A DNA stretch of 64,000 nt from Euleptes europaea (Eukaryota; Chordata; Lepidosauria; Squamata; Sphaerodactylidae): NCBI RefSeq assembly GCF_029931775.1, contig NC_079325.1, forward strand, positions 38,542,673 to 38,606,672, given 5' to 3'. Under the pieces are notes generated by a model, which did not search any database, had not been told where the DNA came from, and saw only the letters and a list, made by a program, of their open reading frames with translations. How positions within the stretch are numbered: position 1 is the stretch's first letter; every line of letters starts with the position of its first letter. Made by a program: the position numbers and the translations under genes. Of the stretch, positions 33,101 to 45,100 are shown piece by piece.

Positions 33101-36100
33101 TCTTGATCTCCAGATGACAGAAATTAGTTCCCCTGGAGAAAATGGCTGCTTTGGAAGGTGGACTCTTTGGCATTATGCCCTGCTGAGATCACTTCCCTCC
33201 CCAGACCTCACCCTCCCAAGACTCTACCCCCAAATCAGGAATTTCCCAACCTGGAGCTGGCAACTCTAAGGGGGAAGTGATCTCTGTAGTTAGGAGATCC
33301 ATTGTGATTCTGGAAGCTACCTCCATTGTTTCTGTATGGTGGGGGAGGAAGCAGGGGGGAGACTGGGAGGGTGATGGGGGCAGAAAGAGAAAGTGATGAG
33401 GTGGGGCAGAGAAAGAACAAGGGCAGTAAAGGAGAGAAAGTGACAGGCATGGAGGAGAAAGAGTAAGAAAAAGGGTGGCAGGAGGGGGAAAGAATGAGAG
33501 ACTTGAGAGAAGTAGGGGGAGAGGGGAGGAAGCAAAGGTGGTGGAAATGGGATAGCTGCTCCCACAAGTTTCTCACTTTGTCATCCAGTAATTTACAACT
33601 GGGTTAAGCTGTGTAGACAAGGCAACCCATTTTTAAATTATTACTATAGCCACATCTACACTTGTTGGGATGTGCGATCAGATTCCTCAGGAAATGCCTG
33701 GTGAATTGCTGCTTTTGAGTCTGTTACAAAAACCTTGTGCAAAAAAATGGTAACTGCATCAACAGTGCCTGGGGAAATAGAAACCCTTCTATTACACTTG
33801 AGAAAGTTTCTCCATTTTTCACCCTCTAGAAGGTTCGGCTCCCCTCCCTGTGACCAGCAGGATAAATTGCAAAAACAGGCAGGATTTCTATGAGGTTATA
33901 GAACCTTGAACTTCCATGTTCAGAAGTAGTATATCGTTGAGTACCAGATGCAGGGGTCAAATGGGGGAAAGGCCCATTTTCTCCCTCCTACCCAGCTTGT
34001 GTGCAATTGGCCACTGTTGGAAACAGTCTGATCGTGTGCAGCAATTCTTGGGTTTATGTGGTTTTGTTGTCCATCTTTCTGTGGTGCCAGACATTGAACT
34101 TTTTGTTAGCACTGGTCTGCACTAATATTAGACACATCTATAAGTGTTTTTTTCTGTTGACCTGTTGGTCCACGAGCGTAAAGAATGAAATAAAGGAATA
34201 AAAGGGAGGAAACACTTCAATGTCCCTAGAAGGGGTTTGCAGCCCTTGGCGTAGTGGATCATCCCAGAACATGAGTTTTGGCTACTGTTTTTTGGGTATC
34301 ACAGTCACCCCTGATGCTTCCGTTCCAGGATGGGGGAAGGCACATTGTGAGGGCTGTTTAGAGAGTGCCACTTGGTCTCACCGAGAAACCACGTTGCATA
34401 TTAATCTTCTAGAGCTTCAAGGAGTTAAACATGCTCTTGCTTCCTTTGGAGCACCTCCTCATGTTCCCGTTATTAAAACTGTGATAGACAACACAACAGC
34501 TATGTTCCGTATAAGCAAGCAAGGCAGCACCATCTCCCCTACCCTGTGTGTGGAAGCTGTGCAAATCCGGGATGGGGCAATGTGGCATCAGTGCTGGCTA
34601 CAGGCTATTCATATTGCCAGTGCAGAAAACGTTTGGGCAGATTCACCCAGGAGCTCAGGAAAGAGCAATCACAAGTGGGTGTTAGGAAAAAATCTCTTTC
34701 CAACGTTTTCAGTCCTTGAAGTCAACCACAAACATCTGTTGCCACATACTGCAGCACATAGTGCCTCTCCTGCTCCCAGCAGGGCCCTCATTCCCTGCAG
34801 GAAGCATTCCAAAGACAGTGGAGCGGTGCCCAGTTCTGTGCTTTTCCACCCTTAATTGGCCACACTGTCTGCAAATTATGTGCAGATGATGCACGCTGTA
34901 TTCCAATTCCTCTTTTCTGGCCAAGGCAGCCTTGGTTCCATACTCTCCACTCCGGTCCAAGACTAGTATGTCCATCTGCCTCCGCACACTGAAATAATTT
35001 TGTGCAACGACATTCTCCATCATGACATTCCATTGCTCTGCCTAGTGGCTCGGAACATCAACTTGAGTCTCCAGTCTTCTCCGAGCTGGTGCTGGATGTT
35101 ATGAGAGAATCCCGGAAGCCCTCCACATTGGCAATCTTCTAAAAGGTAGAAGCCACACTGGCTGCTTCCCCTAGCTACGTCAGAACCACAGTGAAAGCCA
35201 GCATTAAGTCAAGTTCATTAAATGACAACTAGTGTTCAGTTATTTTAAAAAGACAGAGATCCAACCAGGTGTCACTGAAGGTTACGTTGTTTTTCCTCAG
35301 CAGAGACAAACAGCTGCTCCCCAGGATTAACGGCCATGTTACCGTTAAATTATCGAAGTGCGTCAATCAATTTGATTTATTGCAGTCAATGACCAGCAAA
35401 GCAATTATTCAAAAGAATTAACATGATAAAAAGGATAAAATATAGCAATACACCTGTTCATAAAACACTAGGATTAAATGTTTACAATAAAATTAAATAT
35501 TAATATTACCCATTCAGTGATATATATTCCACTTCCTTTATCAGAAATAGACCAAGTGCTTCTATGCTTAATACCTAGCCTTGCGTATTTGGTGACTTTA
35601 TAAGTTACCTCATTATTCCAGTCTGAAAGTATTTTCATTAATTGGATGGATCTTTGACTGGTTGAAAGGCTAGCCAAAATGGGTAGTATCAATTCTTGCC
35701 GACTTTGATTGTAAATCCTGCAATCAAATATTGCATGTTCTGTTGTCTCTATACTACCATCCTGGCAGATACACATGCGTTCCTCCTGGAAGGGGATCTT
35801 TTTATATTTACCTTCTAATACCTCCTGGGATTGTCTAATTCTGTCCAAAATAAGATCATCTGGAATCTCTGTGGAAGACCTGGCTTTAACTACTGAGGGC
35901 CATATTTTTAAAATTGTTAAACAGAGTTTCTTGGATATGGAGTGTCAGAAGTTACTCCCCATCCAACCCTTGGTCTGCTCCCCAGCAATGTTGGGTCTCA
36001 AGAATTTAACTGACAATATTCCCCATTATTTTCATACTCTGGACATCTCACCCCTCCGCAGAGCCTTCTCTCTCGCTAGGGTTAATGCCTTTCCTTCAAG

Positions 36101-39100
36101 GATGCTATATGGAAGGTATCAACAAATACCAATCCAGGAAAGTATTTGTCCCTGTGATACCTATTCCCTGGACTCAACTGACCATATTCTGTTGGTCTGC
36201 CCTCTATATGAAACACCCTGTGGGAAATGGTTAAAAAATTGGCTTCTTTCCAAATATCACCTACCTACCCAAGTAAAACATCAATTTTTATTGAATGATT
36301 CCGATCTGGAGGTTACTGTAGATGTTGCCAATTTTCTAGTAGATGTGATGAAAGTTCAAAAAGCCCAAAGTTTGTAATTTCTATTATTGGAATTTACTGG
36401 CCTATGTTTTTATCTTAATGACTGCATATTTTATGTACCTTCTGTAACAATTGTAATATAACTTATGCCATTAAAGGTTTTTCAATTCATATTTATCTTC
36501 TATCAGTGCCGACAGGAGAGCATTATATCGCATTAAGGTGAAAGCTCTCCTACATTCTGAATTACTTAGGTTGAGAAGGTAAGGCATCGGTAACAGTTTA
36601 TTTAGAACAGAGACATCAGACAATGGATTTTTAAAGCTGCCTTTCCACCTCCAATACTCCCTGCTTAACCAATTATTTTGCCCATTCATATCCATGGGGA
36701 ATGAGCATATGTTGTGAGGGACCATAAAATCCTAATTTCCTTTTGAGTGTTGTTATCCACGGTGCTATAAATGAATCCAGAAGTATTAGATCTAGGTTAA
36801 ACCCCTAGGAAGGAAAATACCAAAGTACATCAACTGCGACTAGCTGTTGTTGGTTATTAAGCTATCTGGTTTGTCAGAGGCTTCATTCCTCAGGGGTGGA
36901 AGGATTATCTCCCCCAAGCAAGATAAGGAGAAAGGAACTGGTTTTATAATAATTCATTTTATTCATTTTATTTAATTCATTTGTATCCTGGCTTTCTTCT
37001 TAATGGGGACTCAAAGCGGTTTATGTCATTCTCCTCTCCATTTTATCCTCACAACAATTCTGTGAGGTAGGTTAGGCTGGCCCGAGATCGTCCATGGCAT
37101 GAGTGGGGATTTTAATCCAGGCCTCTTAGATACTTGTCCGACACTCTTAACCTCTGTGCCACACTGGCTCTCAAATCAAAACCAAAGCAGTAGGAAACCT
37201 GAAGGGAATCAGACCATCCTGAGCTAATCAGAACTGGCTCTTTAAAGAAACCTCAGCACGGAAGAAGCTGATGGGGGAGAGGGGGGTGGGGGAGGCTGGT
37301 CAAAAGGTAGGGTTTCTAAAAGAAGTAGAATGCTATAGGCAGTAGCCTGAAAAGCAGGCTACCTGATGAACAATGGATGGCATGTAGAAGGTCCCAGGTT
37401 CAATCCCCGGCATCTCCAGTTAAAGGGACTAGGCAAGTAAGTGATGTGGAAGACCTCTGCCTGAGACCCTGGAGAGCAGCTGCTGGTCTGAGTAGACAAT
37501 ACTGACTGATGGACCAAGGGTCTGATTCAGTAGAAGGCAGCTTCATGTGTTCATAATTAATATACCAAGTGTCTTGTTTGTGGGAGGTGGAATGCATTTG
37601 TCAACTTATTACGGAAGATGGTTTGAAACCAGGTGTGCTCTCTTGGATCATGTTGTGTTGCCTCACTGCTTCCATAAGCATGTTATCATGAAGACGGGTT
37701 TCGACATTTAATTTCCCTAGAGGTAATCTGGGCCACAACCTGCTTACTCTCTCTTGTAGGAGCTTTCATATTCTGGGGCAAGTAAGCTGAAGCCAGCTCT
37801 CCCAGATCCTAATCCAACATCTGTACTATGTGGACCTGTACTAACCCTGTTGGTCCAAAGAACAATCCCAAAACAAAAGCCATGTAATTGAATACCTTTT
37901 ATTAAGACAAAACAAATGTCACAAAATGTGTGCAAGCTTTGGAGTTGTTCAGAGCTCATTGTTCAGGAGAACTTGAAAGGTTACGCATGGTTTTGATTGT
38001 TTTAGTTCAACTTGATGAAAAGTATTTTGTTTCTTTTGTTGCTGATTAGCCGTTTCGTTTGTATAGGCTGTCTCTTTTTTGTTGGCAATTTTACATGGTC
38101 TATTCAAGATGCTTAACTTTGGTTCTGAAAACAGCTGTACAGTGTCAACTGCAGGTAGAAACTGGCCACAGCAGCCCAACTTCCACAAAAGTGTCTGATG
38201 GTTGCTTCTCCCCCTCTTCCTCACATGGTTCCTCTAAAAACAGCCTGAGATGCTGTCATTTAACAGCTTCTTTGTGTTCCTGCTGTGGAGAAGAGGGAAT
38301 GAATGGTTTTGTAGCCTTGATATTTGGTCCGCCTTCCCTGTAGACACGTGGCTCGCTATCTAGGAGAGTCCCACAGAACCTACAATTGGTACAGCTAACT
38401 CTTGTTTGTTATTCAGAGAATTTCCTCTTGGCCAGATGATGTGATGAGGCAAATACTTAGAAGCAAAGATGGGTTTCTGCCTTTGGGTTACAAAGCAAAT
38501 CGACCAGAAAGTTAGCAAATGCTCTTGGCATGATTCTGAGAAAGTTTCGTAAGATCTTTTTTCTCACTTAGTAGCTGCTTCACCTCTAGCCTGTGTCTAT
38601 CCTGGCTAACCTGCCTCCAAGTCTCTCCCAATGTAAATAAAACTTTGCTTAAAACAGACAGTATATTCTGGATACCCACCCAAACTTCCAACTTCTTGCA
38701 GAGTCTTTTGACAGGGGAAGGTTTGAAATTCCAGCCTAGGGTCAGGCCTGAGCCAGCCAAGTCAGAAGTCACATGCCACCACTTTTTAGCTTAAAGACAA
38801 ATTGACAAAAGTGTAGCTGTGTCAGTCTGTTGCAGCTACAACAACCAAGAGTCTTATGGCACACTGAAGGCCATCAAATATTTTTGTGGGGTATGGAGGG
38901 AGGTGGGATAGACTGGGACCTTTCTCCTTAGACTGGGAGCCAGCATGGTGTAGTGATTAAGAGCGGTGATTTGGAGAGGTGGACTCTAATGTGGAGAACC
39001 AGGTTTGATTCCCCACTCCTCCAGGTGAGCAGCGGACTCTAATCTGGTGAATCGGATTGGTTTCGCCACTCCTAGACATGAAGCCTGATGGGTGACCTTG

Positions 39101-42100
39101 GGCTAGTCACAGCTCTCTTAGAGCTCTCTCAGCTCCACCCATCTCATAGGGTATTTGTTGTGGGGAGAGGAAGGGAAGGTGATTGTAAACCGGTTTGATT
39201 CTTCCTTAAGTGGTAAAGCAAGTTGGCATATAAAGCCCAACTCTTCTTCTTTTTCTTCTTCTTCAGATGATATACCCAGGCCTCCAAAGAATGCTGTAGA
39301 TAAATAACACACAGAGTTAGAATCATAGAGTTGGAAGGGACCACCAGGGTCATCTAGTCCAACCCCCTGCACAATGCAGGAAATTCACACCTCCCCCCCC
39401 ACACACACACACCCAGTGACCAGAAACCTTACTTCATTGAGCACTGAGAGCTGAGACAACGTTGGTGCACCTTCTAAGTTCCAATTTGGAATCCCTGCAC
39501 TAACCCACTGAACCTATATAAGAGATCAGAGGGAAGAAAGATACAGAACCGATTTTGATAGAACTGTGGAAAAGAGGCCACAAATGTATTGATTCAGGGT
39601 AATGCTGTGAGGTTGATGTTAGACATAACAGGCATCTTGCTTGACTGAGAGCTCCAGCAGCCTGGAATGGCTTTGCGAAGGTGGTGGGATGCTCTCTGAA
39701 AGAGCTGTTCACGCTGCAGACGTTTCCTTGGGACTAAGAGCCCCACTCTACAAAAGTTCTGTATTCATGCTGTGTTCTCTAAATGCCTCTAGCTGTAACT
39801 TGGGTGACATCTAGCGGCCGCTAGTTGGTTAGATGCTTGTTGAGAATAACTAGCAACATGCCAGGTACTTCTGCCCCCCTGAATCTACTATCCCGAGTCT
39901 TGATTAGTAGCTCACTGCTCATTCCAAACAGCTTAGGCTTGATTCTTCCATTTGTGGAGGCTGTTGCCAGTGCCTTGAAGAGATATTTTCATCTGCTGGT
40001 TAACTCTGACGCAATGTTCAAATTGTTCTGTCCTCTACATTGCAGGGCAACAGTTTGCAGTCTTCAGAGATCCCAATGGGAAATCTTATGTGGTAGATGC
40101 CTACTGTCCACATCTTGGTGCCAACCTGTCTGTAGGCGGCCACGTGGTGGGCAGCTGCATCGAGTGCCCCTTCCATGGCTGGCAATTCAGTGGCAAAGAT
40201 GGCAAGTGCACCAGAATCCCATATGCTGAAAAAGGCGAGTTGCATTTATTTATTTATTTATTATTTCCATTTGTTACCCCGCTCTTCCGGCCAAAGCCAA
40301 GAGCGGCTTACAGAATATAAAAGTCATATTAATCAATAAAAGCATTAAAACGTTTTAAAATAGCCCTATAAAATCGTAAAATCATTATACTTTAAATTAC
40401 ATTATACATTAAATTACCCAGGCACCTAACATACAAATCACAAACCAGTTTTCTTTTGTCTCTCAGACTTCACAAGAATCTGAGCTCTTTGTGCACATCC
40501 TTAATGTTGCTCTCTCCCTCTCTCCATAAAATGAGAGCAGGGAGAGTGGTACAAAATATGCTGAATCAACTAAGAGTGTTACAAAATATGCTGAATCAAC
40601 TAAGAGTGGTACAAAATATGCTGAATTAATTAAGTTTTACACCCGTCCACTGTCACCTCCAGAGTGGGGTGTGTGTGTGTTGATGCGGCTACAATCTGCA
40701 GCTTGCCACCGGGAAGTTGCAAAGCTAGCCTTCTTCTCTACAACTCTGACACTTCTAATTCCCTCCCCCCCTCCCCATTTCTCCAGTGCCCGAATTTGCC
40801 AAGATCAAGGTTTGGCCATCGTGCGAGGTTGGCGGTGTGATCCTCGTCTGGTATCACTGTGATGGTGTCAACCCAACATGGCAAGTCCCGGAGCTGGAGG
40901 AGGTGGCTTCCGGAGCATGGACCTTTCATGGCATCACCGATCATTTTGTCAGTGCGCATATTGAGGTATTCCATGTAGCTTATGGTGTGCTCAGGAAATT
41001 TGGCAAGATCTCTTCCCCCCCCCCATTTCCTCATGGCAAAAAATCTTAGATGAGAAATTGTCATTGTTGGGCTTCTCGCAGGATATGTTATTAGATCTTG
41101 GGAAAACTGAAGCTTTCAACAAAATTAAAAAGTAGCTTAAAGAGCTTGATTATAAAAGTACTACTTTTCGTGCTCGCAGTGTTTGTCCATCCCAGTTCTT
41201 TGGAATACCACCACCACGTGGTTTGCCTGCTTATACTTATTATTTGACAACTCCTCGTCTTTCTAGAGCCTTCTGTTTAGCTAGACTGAATGCTAACCCC
41301 TCTATGGTTATGCAGGGCAGGATTTTGAATATACCATACCCAGACAGGACCTGTCCTTGCTTTTCTGGCTCTATCGATTCATTAGCTCATACCCTCTTGG
41401 AATGCCGCTTTTATGAGGAACTTCGATCACGTTATCTCTCTCCCCTTTTAACATATAAATCTAATGCCTCTACCTCTGACATAATGCCTTTTTAATTAAG
41501 TGACAGGGATCCCAAGGCTACATTGTCAGTGGCAAGATTTGTTTCAGTCCTTGTATCCCTCAAACATTAGATACATGCTGCTCAAGATCAATGGATCAAG
41601 GAGCTCTAAGGGATAAAGGAAAAGGCTCTCTTCCCCAAGAGACTTATCCTAAAATCGGGGGTGTGTGTGCAAAAGAAGAGAGGATAGCAGGAGGTGAATG
41701 TGCAGATGTGTTTATACATGTTTTAGATGAAGACTGGGTTCTTGGCCAAGGATCAGTGAGATAGAGCACAGACTTCAAGGTAGCTGTAGATAGTTGTACT
41801 TGGCTGGGAATTATACAATGCACTGAATTAATTTATTCCCTTCTTGAGCCTTTGCTGGGGCACGTTTGTCTTAAAGAGAACACACGAAGCTGCCTTATAC
41901 TGAATCAGACATTTGGTCCATCTAAGTCAGTATTGCCTACTCAGACTGGCAGCGGCTCTCCAGAACAATGTTCTAAAGCCGCTGGGAGTCCCAACTTGGG
42001 GGGGGGGGGGGAGCCAAGCAGGATGTAAATTTTAAAAAGGGAGGGAGACCTGCATTTGCAAAAGCCCCTCCAACGTGTAAAGCTGTCAATAAAACCCAGG

Positions 42101-45100
42101 GCGTCCAACCTCTGGGATGTCATTTCTCCCACACTTTCACTCAGGGAGGAGTCTTCCCCGTGTCCCCCCCCCACCGCGCCCTTAACGCATTCAAACAAAA
42201 CTTTCCCAAACCCCCGAAACTTGGCAGCCAACTGCGCCCGACGCCAAACTCCCTCCGGGAGACCCCCCAGGCCAAGGGTTGGGGGTCTGGCTGCCCTCCG
42301 TCCTCTCCTGCCACCCCCCTTGATCCTGATCCCAGACCGGGAGGGGAGGAGAGGGGAGGGTCTGGCGGTGACCTCCTGCAGCCCCCCCACCCCAGATCTC
42401 CCCCTGCCCCCACTCACCGCGCCTCCTTCCAGCCGGTCAGCCTTTGTGCGCCGCCCCCCGCCAGATCGTGCCCCCCAGCGAAGACCATTTGGATAGGATA
42501 AGCTGTGTGAGACAATCGGTTGTCCCCTTGATCCTTGGTCTTTTGTACCCTTTCCATTTAATTGCATACAGATGGTCCCAGGTTCAGTTTGGCTTCTGCA
42601 GTAATTAAAGAGACATTTCTCTGCCTGAGACCTTGGAGATCTATTGCTAGTCTTAGTAATACTAAGCAATGGTCTGATCCAGAATAAGGCAGCTGCTTTT
42701 GAGATTCTGCTGATGATAAACTTCTTTTCCTGCTGTGCCAGGAAATTCCTGAGAATGCTGCAGACATCGCCCACCTGTCCTTTCTCCATGAATCCTGTAT
42801 TATGAATGGAGTAGACCTGCGTCACAGAGATTCGAAATTCTGGAAGTTCATCAAACATCATTGGAAGGTAACTGGGGTCTGTTCCTGGAGGAAGGCACTG
42901 AGCTTTCAGAGCAGCTTCACTGGGAAAAGAAGACTGGGACAACTCAGTCCAAAGGCGATAGTGTAAACACTCAGGGTAAAATTGGTAGAAGGAGAATAGA
43001 ACCTGGGAGTGAGAGTAGGATGGCAAAAGAGGGTCATGTGTGGAGACAAAAGAGCCCAGGGAGGCGAGGGTGGTGGGAGAGTGAAATGCATTATAGATGT
43101 CTATATGCCAATGCTAGAATGAGAACTAGCATGGTGTGGTGGTTAAGGTGTCAGACCCAGGTTCGAATCCCCACTCTGCCATGGAAACTTGCTGGGTGAC
43201 CTTGGGCCAGTCACACACTCAGCCTCGATCCTGGCAAGTATTTGGATGGGAGACCTCCAAGGAACACCAGGGTTGTGAACTGGAGGCAGGCAATGGCAAA
43301 CAACCTCTAAATGTCTCTTGCCTTGAAAACGTTCAGGGTCACCATAAGTCAGCTGTGACTGCATGGCAATCAGTCAATCAATCAATATACACACACACCA
43401 ATGCTAGAAGCCTCCCAGCCAAGACAGGGAGAGCTGGAATAGCTGCTTCAAAATGATAATTTAGTCATAGTGGATGTTTCAGAAATGTGGCGGAATGGGA
43501 GAAATCAATGGGACACAGTCATCCTTGAGTATAAGGTCTATAGCCATGTTGGCGAACCTATGGCACGCGTGCCTGAGTTGGCACGCGGAGCCCTCTCTGT
43601 GGGCACGCGCGGGTCTGCCTTGGAGTGGCTCGCTGCGGTTGTGTGGGAGGGCCGGCGCACGGCAGCAACGTCCACCCCCTCCCGAGCCTCCCGTCCTGCA
43701 CTTCCGGGGCTCCAAAAGGCCTCCCCGGTCGGCGTCTAGGCCCCCCCCCTCTCTCAGCTGAGCTGCGGCTGCAAGTGGCGGCATGGCGCGGGACTTTGCC
43801 AAGGCTGCCCCTCCGAGCGCAGGGGCTTGGCGCGCGCCGGGTGGGGCGAGGGGTGGGGGGCTGGTGTGAAGCTTGGCGAAGGGTTCCTTCCACACGCCGG
43901 GCTTGCCAGGGTTGGAGTTTGGCATTGCAAAGCATTGCAAAATGCCAGCGTTGGGTGTTATTGGGGGGGGAGCATCCGAGGTGCATTTCTTCACAGTCCG
44001 GCCATTGAGGCACGGGAGGTTTTGCCCTGGATTTGCCGCTCTCTAGATTCACGTTTTCCCTGTCCAGACACCTTTATTGTAATGTATTAAAGTAATGTAA
44101 TAAAATTGAGTCTCTCTTTGAAAACATAAAAATGCAGAGTTTATAACTCTCTTTGTTAAGGGTGAAAACAGCACAGGGTCATTTTCAAGTAAAAAATAGC
44201 AAAATTGGGGAACTTTACAGAGTGGTTGGAAGGTATTCCAGTCTTCCAGGTGCCTTTGTGTTTGGGAACTGTGCAGATCAGAAAGAATTTGGCTTACATA
44301 AAATATTAAATAGAAGTGACTGGTTTGTAACTCTTTTCTTTGAACACAGCCCAGCTTCTGTTAAAAGGGTCAGGTAACAGGTGGTACAAGCTAGCCCTGG
44401 CAGCAATCAGTGGAACCTTCTGCAACCTCATTGTGATCAATTTGCTAGGCATTTAGTGGACAAATAGTGCGATCCTAAACAGAGTTTCATGCTTCCTGAA
44501 GTCAACAGACTTGGATCATACTACAACTGATGGTGGCCACTGGTCTTCACAGCAATTTTTAAAGAACTACAAATGCTTCTAAAATGGTTTTGGAGGCCAC
44601 AAGATAGACCCATGGCCACCATTACCTGCAGTCTAGCGGCCCTTAGCAGGGTAAAGCTCTGCTTAGAATTGCACCAAAAACCACCCACATCTAAGGACAA
44701 TTTGAATTCTGCTTTAATGGCAGCTATACTGTATTGAGCCCAGCTCCTAAATCCAAAGAACCTTTGTCAAGGCCTGATTTAAGGTATCATAAAACCTACC
44801 CTCACATTGGCTGGGTGAACCTGGGTGAACTGTAGAAATGGGATTTCTAGTCACCATAAATTATTGTGCACTGGAATGGTTGGTTACAGAGCCAACCAGA
44901 GGGGTAGTGATCTTGCACTTGGTTCTGAGTGAGGCCCAAGACTTGGTGTGAGATGTAAAAGTTGTTGTTTCATTTGGGAGCAAGGACTATTAGGTTCAGC
45001 ATTCTTGTCAATGGAAGGCTAATCCTAAAGTCCAAAACAGAAACATTTGTTTTCAAAAGAGGCAACTTTACAAAAATGAGGGAACTAGTTAGATGTTAGT

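Noticed and set aside
33235-33576. 113-codon minus-strand frame
   Set aside because: Serine/proline/leucine-rich translation of a purine-rich low-complexity tract.
34220-34855. 211-codon frame as a host gene
   Set aside because: Its wording matches retroelement RNase H and it lies in a broken remnant.
40540-40635. Short regular repeat as a CRISPR-like array
   Set aside because: The 30 bp units abut with no spacers, and the setting is a vertebrate intron.
41941-43026. 361-codon minus-strand open frame across intron 3 and exon 4
   Set aside because: It runs through SINE pieces, the GC-rich block and nvd exon 4 in antisense; arginine/glycine-rich filler without domain.
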